A DNA stretch of 64,000 bases from Flavihumibacter rivuli (GTDB lineage: Bacteria; Bacteroidota; Bacteroidia; Chitinophagales; Chitinophagaceae), in NCBI RefSeq assembly GCF_018595685.2, contig NZ_CP092334.1, positions 3,500,001 to 3,564,000 of the forward strand, read 5' to 3'. The position numbers and the translations under genes are program-made. Below the pieces are notes generated by a model. It saw only the letters and a program-made list of their open reading frames with translations, was not told the origin of the DNA and searched no databases. Below, piece by piece: positions 15,587-25,954 of the stretch; position 1 is the stretch's first letter; each line of letters begins with the position of its first letter.

Positions 15587-18001
15587 TTAAAAATGGTAAG
15601 CCAGGTTGACGCCCCCAAAGACCAGTGCGTTCCTCGCTGCCGGCACATAAGCATCGGGCAATTGGTTCGCGAATACCATGATATAATACCTGGTATTGGT
15701 CATATTGCTGATTCCCGCATAGGCATGGACGTTAAAATGCCTGCCCAGCATTTGCTGGATACCGATCTTGCCGTTCAGCAGGTTATAGCTGCTGGCGTAA
15801 AAGTCATTCAATGAAGTGATGGGCATCCTGTCGCGGTAATTGTACACCAGGTTGGCATAGATGCCATGACCGAATTGCAGGTCAACGCCCAGGTTGGCCA
15901 CCACCCTGGCCACAGCCGCCACTTCCTTGTTGCTATAATCCTCTTTCACACTAACTGATTTCTGGATGGTGAATCCATCGCCATATTTGAAATCCGAAAA
16001 GGTCAGGTTGGCAAATGGACGGATGCTACGGACGAACTGCTCCTTGGATTGCCATACCATATAGTGTACCGATGCTTCCAGACCCTTGTGGATCTGCTTG
16101 CCCCCGTTCACCATATAGGAATAGAGGGTAGTATTGGGGGATGCGGGTGATTGAACGGCAACTGCAGTCATTTTATCTGCAAAGACTGCATGGAACAGGC
16201 TGAATTCATACTGGAGCCTTTTGTCCACTAATTGCCCTTTACTGCCGATCTCGAACTGGTTGCCGATCTCAGGTTTCAGGTCTTCATTCACCCTGCCGGT
16301 CGGTGGTGTGGCCGGGTTGGTCACGGCAGGTGTGGTGATATAGAAGTAGGAACTGACCGGGGCCTTGTAGCCCTTGCTGTAGGACGCATAAAGGGAAACA
16401 TTCTTATTGATCACTTTATTGATGGCCAGGTGCGGGGACAACATGCCACTATAATTCCGTTGGTAACGGGTTGGCCTGGTTGGCAAGGCTGCATTGAAGC
16501 GATCGTTCAACTCCAGGTCCATCTGGCTCAGGCTGATGCCTCCGGTAATGGAAAGGTCCTTGGGAAGGGCGAGGGTCCATTCTGTAAAGACCGTACTGGT
16601 CTTACTGATGGTGGACACATTGGAGGTAGTGGCGTTGATCACCCAATAGGGACTTTGGCCATACACCCAGTTGTTGCCCGTATCATTGGGATCCTGTTTC
16701 ATATTGTAACCAATGACCTGTGCATCCTGGCGCTGGGCTTCCACGCCGGTAATACCGTTAAGGCTGGTACCGCTGTTCAGCGCGAACCTGGTATTAAAGG
16801 TGGAGCGCAGGCCGTAATTGATGGAGGTCTTGTCCGTCCAACCGCCGGCACTGCTGGCATTACTGTTCAGTCCGGTTCCGTAGATGGAGGTGGTGTTGGA
16901 GAACTGCTTGGAGAACTGGTAAGTATGACCGATGCCTGCACGAATGGTGATCACATTGCTGTGTGCGTCACGCTTGATGTATTCAGGGTTGCCGGAATAA
17001 TCCCCATTGTTCCATTGGTCAATGGTCAGTTCCCCAAACCTTTCATCGTAGCTGTTGGCATAACCCACAAAGGCATTGATGCTTTGTTTCTCATTGGGCT
17101 GGAAATTACCTGCAAAGTTCACGAAGTCCTTGCTGGACTTGTTATGGATACTATAGCCATCGGATTGCTGGTTGCCGTAGTTCAGCAGGATAGAAGAACG
17201 GTCGCTGCCCGACTGGAACTGCGTAGTGTAACGGCGAAGGCCATAGTTGCCAAACATGAGTTCCTGGCTCAGGCTGCTGCCTTTACCCGGTTTGATAGTA
17301 TTCAGGTTCACGGCACCGGCGATGGCCAATCCATATAGGGTTCCTGCCGGTCCTTTGGTGACTTCCACATTACCAATAGAACTGAAGTCAATATCATCCA
17401 TCACGGTAATGCCCTCGGCATCGGTAAGGGGGATGCCATTCAGGTATACTTTATAACCCTGGCCATCGAAATTGCTGCTGATGCCCCTGGTTCCCCTGGC
17501 ACCATTGCCGTAACCCCTGATATTGAATTGCTGGCCTGCTGATACCGTTCTCCTGTTCATGGTTACCCCTGGGACATTGGTGTTGATGGCATCATCGAGG
17601 TAGAGGCCCACTGAACGTTTCAGTTCCGTTTCGGACAATTTGGTCAATGAAACAGGCTGGTAAAGCAATTGCCTGTTCTGGTTGGAAATTGCGGAGATCT
17701 CCACTTCGTCGAGCTGCTGGCTTCTGGGTGTCATCCCGATGGCTAATGGCGTATTACAATCCTTTATCGTAACGGTAATGGTTTCATAGCCGACAAAGGA
17801 TACGGTAAGGCTCTTGGCAGTACCGCAGTTAAAGTTGAAGGACCCGTTCTTGTCGCTTGTCCTGGCCTTGCTTCCCTGCATCCTGATGGTAGCACCTGAG
17901 AGCGGTTGCTGGCTTTGTATGTCAAATACTTTTCCCTGCTGTTCCTGGGCAAAGGCAATGCTTGTCCCCAGCGCCAGCAAGGCACTAAATAATGTTCTCA
18001 T
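15587..18001 (-). CDS. TonB-dependent outer-membrane receptor for haem or siderophore
   Basis: An 804-residue receptor. It has a signal peptide (to about residue 19), a carboxypeptidase-regulatory-like domain (GKVFDIQSQQPLSGATIRMQG), a plug domain with IRGYGNGARGTRG and VEVTKGPAGTLYG, and a 22-strand barrel ending GGVNLAYHF with the terminal Phe. It heads the operon with the lipoprotein, permease and ATPase genes, so it probably imports the same iron ligand across the outer membrane. The ligand (haem versus a siderophore) is inferred from the HmuT-like neighbour only. Confidence 0.88.
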   Translation of the reverse strand: MRTLFSALLALGTSIAFAQEQQGKVFDIQSQQPLSGATIRMQGSKARTSDKNGSFNFNCGTAKSLTVSFVGYETITVTIKDCNTPLAIGMTPRSQQLDEVEISAISNQNRQLLYQPVSLTKLSETELKRSVGLYLDDAINTNVPGVTMNRRTVSAGQQFNIRGYGNGARGTRGISSNFDGQGYKVYLNGIPLTDAEGITVMDDIDFSSIGNVEVTKGPAGTLYGLAIAGAVNLNTIKPGKGSSLSQELMFGNYGLRRYTTQFQSGSDRSSILLNYGNQQSDGYSIHNKSSKDFVNFAGNFQPNEKQSINAFVGYANSYDERFGELTIDQWNNGDYSGNPEYIKRDAHSNVITIRAGIGHTYQFSKQFSNTTSIYGTGLNSNASSAGGWTDKTSINYGLRSTFNTRFALNSGTSLNGITGVEAQRQDAQVIGYNMKQDPNDTGNNWVYGQSPYWVINATTSNVSTISKTSTVFTEWTLALPKDLSITGGISLSQMDLELNDRFNAALPTRPTRYQRNYSGMLSPHLAINKVINKNVSLYASYSKGYKAPVSSYFYITTPAVTNPATPPTGRVNEDLKPEIGNQFEIGSKGQLVDKRLQYEFSLFHAVFADKMTAVAVQSPASPNTTLYSYMVNGGKQIHKGLEASVHYMVWQSKEQFVRSIRPFANLTFSDFKYGDGFTIQKSVSVKEDYSNKEVAAVARVVANLGVDLQFGHGIYANLVYNYRDRMPITSLNDFYASSYNLLNGKIGIQQMLGRHFNVHAYAGISNMTNTRYYIMVFANQLPDAYVPAARNALVFGGVNLAYHF

Positions 18002-18103
18002 ATACTGTGTTAACTGGATGGAATAGTTATGGGCAGGTGGATTCCCTTCCTGCCGGAATACATGTTTTGATTGTTGGAATGATAGTATTAAAAATGGGAA
18101 GGG

Positions 18104-18619
18104 TCACCCGAACAGGGGAGGTGGGGTGGGGATATCAAGCGTGGGACCGGGCTCCCAGCAGTCGTTGAAGAAGAAGGTGTTGATGTGAACGAAGTATGGT
18201 GGAATACTGATGGTTTCCGGTAAAAGGAAGGGCGCACTGATCGCATTCAGCAATTGTACAGCCTTCTTCTTTCCACCCTTGGCAAAGAAATCCGAGTTGA
18301 ACGCTTTTGTGCGGGCGATCAGTTCATTTTCCTTTTTATCGTTGATACATTTCACAATGACCTTGCCGTTCTCCCTTTTCATTTCCAGCACATCATACAT
18401 GCTGTTCCTGTAGGAGAACTCGTCCTTGTGCTTTTCCAGGCCAAGCCATTCCTGTTCCTCAAAGACCAGGTATTCGGCGTTGCGATGGTTGCGTGGATTG
18501 CGAAGGCTTTGCTTTACCGATCTTTTGACCTGCCAGTGCCAGAAGGAGAAAAACAGCTTATAGCCGGTGACCTCCACCAGCATGGTTAGCAGTACAATTA
18601 TGGTTATGGCCTTTTTCAA
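18104..18619 (-). CDS. Hypothetical protein with N-terminal membrane anchor
   Basis: A 171-residue protein beginning MKKAITIIVLLTML followed by a hydrophobic stretch to about residue 28, which may be a signal anchor. The remainder is basic and hydrophilic, ending in a proline-rich tail (PTLDIPTPPPLFG). The initiation codon is TTG at 18617-18619, chosen because the MKKAIT leader is typical. No family is recognised. It precedes the TonB receptor operon by 103 bp in the same direction and may be part of it. Confidence 0.55.
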   Translation of the reverse strand: MKKAITIIVLLTMLVEVTGYKLFFSFWHWQVKRSVKQSLRNPRNHRNAEYLVFEEQEWLGLEKHKDEFSYRNSMYDVLEMKRENGKVIVKCINDKKENELIARTKAFNSDFFAKGGKKKAVQLLNAISAPFLLPETISIPPYFVHINTFFFNDCWEPGPTLDIPTPPPLFG

Positions 18620-18748
18620 AGCGGAATCTAAAATAGGGATTTATTCCGCCCGTCGATTGATTATTGAGGTTTCCTGGTTGGGTTCCTGAAGATTAATGGA
18701 TGAATGGGGAATTAGAATGGCAAATAGATTCAATATGTGCCAGCCTTA

Positions 18749-19519
18749 TTATTTATTCAGCCATTCCTTGAAATCGCCCGCCTTTAACCTACTGATCACG
18801 ATATCCTCAAAAGGGGTGGGTTTGACCATGATCTTGAGCTTGCCATCAAACCAGGCATGCACTTCCTGGATGGTATCGTAGTTGACGATAAACTGCCGGT
18901 TGACCCGAAAGAAATGGTCAGGTGACAATTGCTCTTCCAGTTCATCGAGGTTGTTGTCGATGATATAGTCTGTCCCATCCTTGGTCTTGATAAAATGAAC
19001 CCTATCCCTGGTATACACATGCGCCACTTCTTTGGCTTCTATAGAGAAGTACCTTGTCCCTTTCTTTACCAGGAAGCGGTTCTTGTACACCTTGTTCCCC
19101 TTGGGTTGCAGGTTGTCCAGTAAGGCGGCCAGGTCAACTGTTGGCTGGCTGGCCCCCGACATGTTCCTGAACTTGTCCAGGGCGTAATGCAGTTCGTTCT
19201 TCTTCAGGGGTTTGAGCAGGTAGTCGACACTGTTATACTTGAATGCCTGGATGGCATATTCATTGAATGCGGTTACAAAAATGATATAACTGTTGATTTG
19301 GATACGGGAGAAGATCTCAAAACTCCTTCCATCCCCCAGTTCAATATCCAGGAATACCAGGTCGGGAGACCCATGTTGCGAGAACCAGTCCACTGCCGAT
19401 TGAACTGTATCCAGCCTGGCCTGTACCTGCATGGCCGGGTCATATTCCTTCAGCATTTTGATCAGGCGCTCTGCGGCCGGCGCTTCATCTTCAACGATTA
19501 CAATATTCAAAGGTTTCAT
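18749..19519 (-). CDS. LytTR-family DNA-binding response regulator (second copy)
   Basis: A 256-residue regulator. The receiver has E10/D11, phospho-acceptor D58 (LVFLDIE), T83 (FVTA) and K103 (LLKP). The LytTR domain occupies about 150-256 with the DHFFRVNRQFIVNYD motif. Its ATG overlaps the kinase stop codon by 4 bp (ATGA at 19516-19519), so the pair is translationally coupled. It is clearly paralogous to the regulator at 1785-2543, sharing layout but not close identity. Confidence 0.93.
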   Translation of the reverse strand: MKPLNIVIVEDEAPAAERLIKMLKEYDPAMQVQARLDTVQSAVDWFSQHGSPDLVFLDIELGDGRSFEIFSRIQINSYIIFVTAFNEYAIQAFKYNSVDYLLKPLKKNELHYALDKFRNMSGASQPTVDLAALLDNLQPKGNKVYKNRFLVKKGTRYFSIEAKEVAHVYTRDRVHFIKTKDGTDYIIDNNLDELEEQLSPDHFFRVNRQFIVNYDTIQEVHAWFDGKLKIMVKPTPFEDIVISRLKAGDFKEWLNK

Positions 19520-20607
19520 GATGCTTGGTTTGGGAAATTAGCCGGGTCCTTTTTGGGAAGCCCCAGTGATTGGTAAATACTGCTTTCAATCAAAGGCAAC
19601 ACCACTTTAAAGATCTGGTCATTATCGGTGATGGAGAGTTGGTTGTCCATCTTCAATAACTGGTAACGGGTAATAAGGTTGTTCAACCCGGTCTTTTCCG
19701 AAGGTTCCGGGTTGGCCTTTCGCTGGATATTATTGGTCACGATCAGGCTGTGTTCCCCGTCTGTTTCAATGGAAACAAAAAGGGGTCTGTCCCTGGAAAC
19801 GATATTATGCTTGACGGCATTCTCTACCAGCAATTGCAATACCAAGGGAGGGATCAGCATTTGGTATTCCCTTTCCGGGATCCTGATGTTTACTTGCAGG
19901 GAGTCTGCAAACCTGGTCTTCAATAAATGTATATAGGAATGAAGGAAATCCAGTTCTTCCTTCACCGTTGAGAGTTCCTTATCCTGGTTGGTAAGCAGGT
20001 AACGATATACGGAAGACATTTCCACTGCGAATTGTTCAGCCCTTTCCGGATCTGTGCCGATCAGGGAGGTAAGGGTATTGAGGCTATTGAACAGGAAATG
20101 TGGTTTGATCTGTTCTTTCAGGAATTGGAACTGGCTGTTGAGCGTGATCTTTTTCAGCTGTTCCGATTCATCATATAATTTTTTCCAGTTCTCAATATAG
20201 TAGATACCCTCATACACGGCAACCACTATTACCGTGCAAAGCAGGTTCAAGCCCACCATGGTAAGGTAATCCCGGAACAGGAGCCCCCATTTGAGGTTGT
20301 CAACAGTGAAGAACCCTACCAGGAAAGTGACTGCTTCATCAAGCATGGGTACAAGTACCAGGAAAGGAATGCTGATCAGTGCCATATACCTGAGCCTTTT
20401 CCGGGTCAGGGCAAGCCCCGGGTGTTTCAGGCGTGAGGTCAGGGCCAGCCAACGGGCCGTTTCGCAGGAAGCGAGGGAATAGAAAAAACTCAATGCAATG
20501 ATCTGGATACCTGACTTGAGGTCCCGGATATAGATGCCATAAAAGAAAAGCAGGATAAAAACCAGCAGTATCAATGGTAGCCAGGTCCTGATCTTTCTTT
20601 CATTCAT
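19516..20607 (-). CDS. LytS/YehU-type sensor histidine kinase (second copy)
   Basis: A 363-residue kinase counted from the ATG at 20605-20607; a TTG nine codons upstream is a weaker alternative. Hydrophobic helices lie in the first 150 residues, then the phospho-acceptor box QIKPHFLFNSLN (His about 170) and the N-box LQLLVENAVKHN near 260. It lacks a recognised extracellular ligand domain. Partner of the overlapping LytTR regulator. Confidence 0.9.
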   Translation of the reverse strand: MNERKIRTWLPLILLVFILLFFYGIYIRDLKSGIQIIALSFFYSLASCETARWLALTSRLKHPGLALTRKRLRYMALISIPFLVLVPMLDEAVTFLVGFFTVDNLKWGLLFRDYLTMVGLNLLCTVIVVAVYEGIYYIENWKKLYDESEQLKKITLNSQFQFLKEQIKPHFLFNSLNTLTSLIGTDPERAEQFAVEMSSVYRYLLTNQDKELSTVKEELDFLHSYIHLLKTRFADSLQVNIRIPEREYQMLIPPLVLQLLVENAVKHNIVSRDRPLFVSIETDGEHSLIVTNNIQRKANPEPSEKTGLNNLITRYQLLKMDNQLSITDNDQIFKVVLPLIESSIYQSLGLPKKDPANFPNQAS

Positions 20608-20674
20608 GAGGAGGGTGTTAGAGACTGGTATCAAGTTACATTTTAGTGGTGAATATTCAGGGTTTGGTTAAGCC

Positions 20675-21481
20675 CTACCATTGCAGGACCAATAAGACCA
20701 GGACCCAGCCTTTATCCCCGTATTGCCAGACCTTCAGGAAATTATTGGTCCTGCCATTATAGTGGACATTACCATAAACGTAGCAGAGGTCACCAGCCTG
20801 GGCCATGCCTCCATCTACCGGTTCAAAATCCAGTTGATCAGGAATGGTTGGGAGAACGGCCCTTGATTGTTCAGCCCCCAAGGCCGGATGGCGACCATCT
20901 ATGCAGAACCAGGTCTGTTGGCCAATAAATTGCCCGATCCCCTTACTGCCCTGTGACACATAAGCATCCAGGAATGCTTTTTCCGCTTCCTGCCAACCAT
21001 CATGCTGGCCTGTCTTGCCGGTAAGTAAGGGGCCTTTTGGCCAATCCTTGTTTTCCAGGCTGGTGCCAAACAAGGAAGGTGAATATCTTATGCCCAGGTC
21101 CACCATCACTTTCCATTCCTTTTCCCCATCCCTTACCCAGATGGAATTATAACTCCCGGCAGCAACAGCGCTATCCCTCCCGGGGATCCTGATCTCATAG
21201 GGTCCAGTTGAAAATCCCAGGTCGCCGGATTTGGATAGGCCGGTGTACCAGGGTTTCCAATAGAGTTTGGCATTGCTTTCGGGTGTCTTCTCCCAAATGC
21301 TGATGCCGTTCAGGATCCTGCCTTCATCAAAGATGACCCCTTTGGGGTGAAGGTTTTCCAGGAAGGCCCTTTTCATTCCTTGCTCGATGGCCTTATTGGC
21401 AAAAGCCTGTTCTGCCCTCGCTACCTCATCATGTTGTGCAGAAGCGATGCCGCCCAGCAGGAGGCTTGCCATCAACATCAT
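20675..21481 (-). CDS. Exported NTF2-like (DUF4440/SnoaL-type) protein
   Basis: A 268-residue protein from the ATG at 21479-21481, which starts a signal peptide (MMLMASLLLGGIASAQ). The open frame also extends 14 codons to a GTG, but that leader spoils the signal. The N-terminal half reads VARAEQAFANKAIEQGMKRAF ... PYEIR ... WVRDGEKEWKVMVDLGI, the pattern of a cone-shaped NTF2-like fold. The C-terminal half (DLCYVYGNVHYNGRTNNFLKVW) may be a second such module. Function unknown. Confidence 0.7.
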   Translation of the reverse strand: MMLMASLLLGGIASAQHDEVARAEQAFANKAIEQGMKRAFLENLHPKGVIFDEGRILNGISIWEKTPESNAKLYWKPWYTGLSKSGDLGFSTGPYEIRIPGRDSAVAAGSYNSIWVRDGEKEWKVMVDLGIRYSPSLFGTSLENKDWPKGPLLTGKTGQHDGWQEAEKAFLDAYVSQGSKGIGQFIGQQTWFCIDGRHPALGAEQSRAVLPTIPDQLDFEPVDGGMAQAGDLCYVYGNVHYNGRTNNFLKVWQYGDKGWVLVLLVLQW

Positions 21482-21523
21482 TTCCTTCAGGCAATGGTTG
21501 GGGAATGAAAATATGCTTGCCAC

Positions 21524-21882
21524 GGTATGGTTATTTTGTTTGGGTCAGACAGATATAGCCGTCCGACAGGAAAAGATTTTACCCAAAGCTAGATTTGAAA
21601 ATTGTCCGTCCATCCGGCCCGGGTATCCAATTGCTGTTTATGTTGATTTAAGTGCGGAGGGAAGGTCCCGGATTATTAAGGGGCAGTTGTTTGAACTGGC
21701 CTTTACTCTAGCCCGGTCTGGTGATGACTGTAATACTACCAGGGTGAATGGCACCTGAGGTCTGTGGCAGGATGGGTAAAGAAGTATAGGAATCCCTTTG
21801 TTTCCTGCGATTGTTACTGCTGTGGTCCGCCGGGAAGAAATGAATGCAGCAAGGTTGATGAAAAGGCTTATGAAAACCGGGT
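21524..21882. other. Gene-free stretch of about 360 bp
   Basis: This lies between the divergent-side start of the NTF2-like gene and the end of the next receptor gene on the same strand. An open frame on the plus strand (to 21758) overlaps the NTF2-like gene and looks like its shadow. No repeat or clear hairpin was noticed. Confidence 0.4.
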
Positions 21883-24294
21883 TCAGAACTTGAAATGATA
21901 GCCCAGCCTGATCACCTGGGTTTCATAATAATCACTGCTGGTATAACTAAATCCATCCCCTTTGATCTCTTTCCTTATTACCATGGTATTGAACAGGTCC
22001 GTCGCATTCAGGTAAAGTTCCCCTTTGCCTTTCTGGATTTGTTTTTTGATGCCTGCATCCAGGGTAAAGCGTCCGTCGATCCTGCCCTGGGGAATAATAT
22101 CTGGCGCCAGGTAGATCGCGGTTAGCTGCAGGTCAAGCTGTTTGGGGAGGTGAATGAAGGCATTCAACTTGATGTTCCCTGAGTTGATCCTGCTAGTAGG
22201 TGCGCTGAAAGTATTTGGTGAAGGGTAGAGGTTTTCAACCGTGAATGAGTCGATCTGGTTTCGGTAAAGATTAAGGTTGAGGTTAAAGGAAAAGCTTTTG
22301 GAAACATCTCCTGATAATAGCATTTCCACGCCTGTCGCCCTGCTTTTTCCTGCATTCTGCATGATGTTGTAAATGATCGTACTGCCTGGTTGAATACTGC
22401 CGATCCTGGTGATGGTTCCTTCTGATGCCTTGTGGTAGAGGGCCGAATAAAGCGATCCTCCTGACCAGCCCGTTTTATAGCCCAATTCGTAGGTGTTGGT
22501 GTATTGTGGTTGTAGTGCAGGGTTACCAACCTTTATGATCTCGGCATCATCATATTTGGGAAATACCCTGATATCGAGCTCTGCGGGCCTGTCTACCCTG
22601 CGATTAAAGAAAAAACTCAGTTTGTTGCGTTCATTGAACTTATAGGCCAATCGAAGATTGGGGAAGGGTTTGGTGTAGGAATAGCCATCGCTTTTATAGG
22701 TATTGTGATTGGGGTCGACATCGTAGTTGACGCTAACATATTCCATCCGTAGCCCCGCCTCCAGTTCATAACGGTCATTTTCAAATACATAATTGCCGTA
22801 TAGCGCGGGGATATGTTCTTTGTAAACTGCCCATCCGCCGGCAGTGCTGTCAATTGGGGAGTTAAGCCCGGGATAAAAGATCATTTCAGTAGGGATATTT
22901 CGCCACCTGTATTTGATCCCTGTTTCCAGCCTGCCATGCTTCAGCGGACGGGTATAATCCAGGCTGAAATCCGTAACATGTTCATCGGACAGCAATTTAA
23001 ATGCATCATAACCTGTGTAATCGGGCATTTGATTGGTAAAGAAGTATTTCTCATCTTCCCGGTGGAAGGTATAGTTGAGTCCGATGTTCAACAGATGCCC
23101 TGGTTGACTGAACTTATGCTGGTAAGCGGTTGCAGCAGTAACAGTCGTTTTGACCTCATCTTCCAGGAATTGCCAGAGTCGCTTTAATTCAGTCAGGTCC
23201 TTGTTGTAAAATGGCTCATCGCCGTTATCAATGATTTTTTCACTGCTGAAGAGTCCGGAAAAAGAAAGCTGGTTGTTGTTATTGATGGTCCAGTCCATTC
23301 CTGCTTTGACCGTGCTGATGGTGGTTTCCCTGTTCCGTTTGGTTTGTTGGAGGATAGTGTCACCATTTTCGTAGGTACGGGTTACAAATTCGTTCTTGTT
23401 CAGTGTCGGGTTGTAGAACAGGTCACCCTGGAAAAAGGTATTGATATTTTTCTTTCGGTTGTTCAGGGCAAGTGAAGGGTTGACCTTTGGGGTTCCCTGA
23501 AATTGCGGCCTGATGCCAGGAAGGTTTTCCTGCTTTTCCCATAATGCGCCGAGACCCAGTGCTATTCCTGCCCTCCCGTTGAATCCTTCCTTCTTGTTTT
23601 TCCTGAAAATAATATTGATGATCCCTGCATTTCCGTTAGCGTCATATTTTGCCGAAGGGTTATTGATGATCTCGATTCGCTCTATGGCTGATGCGGGAAT
23701 ATTGTCAAGACTGGCTTGGTTGTCGAATCCTGTGAGCGCAGTTTGCTTTCCATCCACCAATACAGCTACTTTGTCACTACCCCTTAATTGCACCTTGCCT
23801 TCCTGCACCGTTACCCCTGGTAAGTTTTGCATGGCCTGAAGTACAGAGCCGCCTCCCTGGGTAATATTATTGTCCAGGGTAAATGTCTTCTTGTCCATTC
23901 TGGCAGCTACTCCTTCCTGCTTTCCGGTCACTACTACTTCACCCAGCAACAGCCTGACGGGTTCGAGTTCAATAGCTGCAAGGTCGAGGTATGGGGACAG
24001 ATTACCAATGAAGACCGGTTGCAGGATGGTGCTGTAACCGCTATAAGAGAATTCTAAAAGGTATTTGCCAGGTTGGATATTTGGAAAGGAAAACCTCCCC
24101 TTATCATTGGTAATGGTTCCTGTAATAAATATACTGTCCTTGCTGGTTTTTAGTAACACATTCACATAGGGTAGGTTTGTTTTGGAAGACTTATCCCTGA
24201 CAAGTCCGGAAAGGGTGATAAGGGAGTATTGTGCGAATGTGATTGACTGTACCAACAAGAGCCAGGCTAACAACAGCTTTTTTTGTTTTGACAT
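21883..24294 (-). CDS. TonB-dependent receptor-like outer-membrane barrel (OMP_b-brl_3 type)
   Basis: An 803-residue protein from the ATG at 24292-24294, giving the signal peptide MSKQKKLLLAWLLLVQSITFAQ. It has a carboxypeptidase-regulatory-like domain (TLSGLVRDKSSKTNLPYVNV), a plug (LQAMQNLPGVTVQEGKVQLRG; IERIEIINNPSAKYDANG) and a barrel ending VIRLGYHFKF. The plug sequence and lack of a SusD partner place it in the outer_membrane_beta-barrel family rather than the SusC group. The substrate is unknown; no transport genes adjoin it. Confidence 0.87.
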   Translation of the reverse strand: MSKQKKLLLAWLLLVQSITFAQYSLITLSGLVRDKSSKTNLPYVNVLLKTSKDSIFITGTITNDKGRFSFPNIQPGKYLLEFSYSGYSTILQPVFIGNLSPYLDLAAIELEPVRLLLGEVVVTGKQEGVAARMDKKTFTLDNNITQGGGSVLQAMQNLPGVTVQEGKVQLRGSDKVAVLVDGKQTALTGFDNQASLDNIPASAIERIEIINNPSAKYDANGNAGIINIIFRKNKKEGFNGRAGIALGLGALWEKQENLPGIRPQFQGTPKVNPSLALNNRKKNINTFFQGDLFYNPTLNKNEFVTRTYENGDTILQQTKRNRETTISTVKAGMDWTINNNNQLSFSGLFSSEKIIDNGDEPFYNKDLTELKRLWQFLEDEVKTTVTAATAYQHKFSQPGHLLNIGLNYTFHREDEKYFFTNQMPDYTGYDAFKLLSDEHVTDFSLDYTRPLKHGRLETGIKYRWRNIPTEMIFYPGLNSPIDSTAGGWAVYKEHIPALYGNYVFENDRYELEAGLRMEYVSVNYDVDPNHNTYKSDGYSYTKPFPNLRLAYKFNERNKLSFFFNRRVDRPAELDIRVFPKYDDAEIIKVGNPALQPQYTNTYELGYKTGWSGGSLYSALYHKASEGTITRIGSIQPGSTIIYNIMQNAGKSRATGVEMLLSGDVSKSFSFNLNLNLYRNQIDSFTVENLYPSPNTFSAPTSRINSGNIKLNAFIHLPKQLDLQLTAIYLAPDIIPQGRIDGRFTLDAGIKKQIQKGKGELYLNATDLFNTMVIRKEIKGDGFSYTSSDYYETQVIRLGYHFKF

Positions 24295-24476
24295 CAGGAA
24301 CGATCTGTTTAAAAGTTTGTTGGCATTTTGAAGGTTGTCCTTACAATTTAATCCGCGCACCTTGATTTGGACTATAGCAAATTAAAGCAATTTAAAGGCA
24401 TCTGGCTCCTGATCAGTGGCTATAGTGCAGCAAATAGCCCTTGGCATTGCCGGGTATAGCATGGTTGCCAAAATTT

Positions 24477-24511
24477 AAAAAGCCCGGACGCTCAAAACGA
24501 CCGGGCTTTTT
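24477..24511. terminator. Strong bidirectional terminator
   Basis: AAAAAGCCCGG (24477-24487) and CCGGGCTTTTT (24501-24511) form an 11-bp perfect stem with a 13-nt loop and A/T runs on both sides. It lies downstream of the lipoprotein gene that ends at 24577 on the minus strand and upstream of the receptor gene, insulating the two. Confidence 0.88.
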
Positions 24512-24576
24512 GTGCCATTTTTATGCTAATGCCTCTCCTGGATTATATTAGTCATTATCACGATGGGATATAGGGA

Positions 24577-25857
24577 TCAATTGGTCCTTCTTAACCTGAA
24601 TTTGCCTTCAATAGTAGAGGTCTTGATCTGTTTGCCTGTTGTTGGGGAAAAGGTGGCGGCTGGGGAACAATAGAAACTGCCGGTAATCCATTCGCCGATA
24701 TTTACCCATTTATCGATCGTCACTGAACCACCACTATTTTGGATCTGTTCGTTCGCGTCTTCATAATAGGAATTGAAATTATAGTTAAAGGGGATATTGG
24801 CCAGGGTCAATTCAGTATTCTGTTCTTCCGCATCTGCACGCCAATTAAAACTACCTGCTCCTCCCGGCCAGCCAATGGAGAGTGCCGTATCGCCGGAAAC
24901 GCCCGCGATCATGCACAATGATTCACTTATCCGGGCAACATTGCCTGGCCAGGTTTTCCATTCCCCGCCATCGATACTGAAGGTGACGCCATCTTGCAGG
25001 AATTTGATATGGGCCAGTAGCAACAATTGGTGTTGATTGCTGGCGATCTCCGCAACAACTGTCGCTCCGCCATTATTGGTAATGGATGCCGGTGCTTTGT
25101 AGGTGGTTTTACTGCCTTGGTTAGTGAGATTGCCTTTGCCGTTAAGTGTCCATTTTTTGATTAAGTTAGCCGGTACAGGAACCCCCGCGCCTAATGGAAG
25201 TGTGGTATTGTCTGACGGGGAAAGGGGAGCCAGCAGGTCATCGGCATAGGGGTGGAAGTTGACCACCTGGAGGGTCTTGCTTTCATTGGCTCCCAGCACG
25301 GCAGTACCAGGGTTTATCTTGAGCCAGGTGATCAGGATCCAGTCACTAAAATGATCAGTGGTTACAGATAGCTTTTTGTTTGCTTTATCAATGACCGGCT
25401 TTTGGATCATCTGCCAAACTCCCTGCTGGTCCTGGTAAGCCACAGCCAACGCATCTTCAGCAGCAATGGAATCAGTGAGTGATTCGTAGTGAAACCTGAT
25501 GGTGACTGGCTTATTGAATTGTTGTCCATGTGGCAGCAGCCTGTAGCCATTGCCAACACCAGCATCACAGGTGCTGTTGATGGGCTGTAACTGGAAACTC
25601 GTGTTCTGGGCTACCGCACCCGCCGGAATAATTACAGTAATCCTGCCGTCCGTTGAGCCGAATTGTCCGCCTCCGGCACCAATGGTAAAGGTTTGTAAAG
25701 CGCCGGATGGCATACCAACAGGTTTGGGTGCGGGCTGGTGGGGAACGGGTTGCTCTGTTGCTGTGCCATTGTCTTTTGAACAACTGCCAAGAGTCATTAC
25801 GAGCAGGGAGAAGGAAAGGACAAGGTTTAATAGTTGCTTTGTTTGCATTGGTGTCAT
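24577..25857 (-). CDS. Lipoprotein with ZU5-like domain, unknown function
   Basis: A 426-residue protein with lipoprotein signal (LVMTLGSC). An ATG three codons further in (25848) is an equally good start. Residues about 55-175 match a ZU5-like module: a glycine-rich FGSTDGRITVIIPAGAV strand, LLPHGQQFNKPVTIRFHY, then TDHFSDWILI. The remainder has immunoglobulin-like strands. Such lipoproteins are frequent in Bacteroidota and probably surface-exposed. It is a single-gene unit closed by the terminator at 24477-24511. Confidence 0.7.
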   Translation of the reverse strand: MTPMQTKQLLNLVLSFSLLVMTLGSCSKDNGTATEQPVPHQPAPKPVGMPSGALQTFTIGAGGGQFGSTDGRITVIIPAGAVAQNTSFQLQPINSTCDAGVGNGYRLLPHGQQFNKPVTIRFHYESLTDSIAAEDALAVAYQDQQGVWQMIQKPVIDKANKKLSVTTDHFSDWILITWLKINPGTAVLGANESKTLQVVNFHPYADDLLAPLSPSDNTTLPLGAGVPVPANLIKKWTLNGKGNLTNQGSKTTYKAPASITNNGGATVVAEIASNQHQLLLLAHIKFLQDGVTFSIDGGEWKTWPGNVARISESLCMIAGVSGDTALSIGWPGGAGSFNWRADAEEQNTELTLANIPFNYNFNSYYEDANEQIQNSGGSVTIDKWVNIGEWITGSFYCSPAATFSPTTGKQIKTSTIEGKFRLRRTN

Positions 25858-25954
25858 TGCAGTTTAATGAATAGGATACCTTCCTGAGGGTTGGTCTCAG
25901 TGTGGGTCAGGAAGACCCATCATGCCGGGAAATTGGGTGTTCTTGATGGTAAGT

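Noticed and set aside
16232..17338. 368-codon plus-strand open frame inside the TonB receptor gene
   Set aside because: Although long, it is antisense to an unambiguous receptor with signal, plug and barrel; its translation is Gly/Val-rich low-information sequence.
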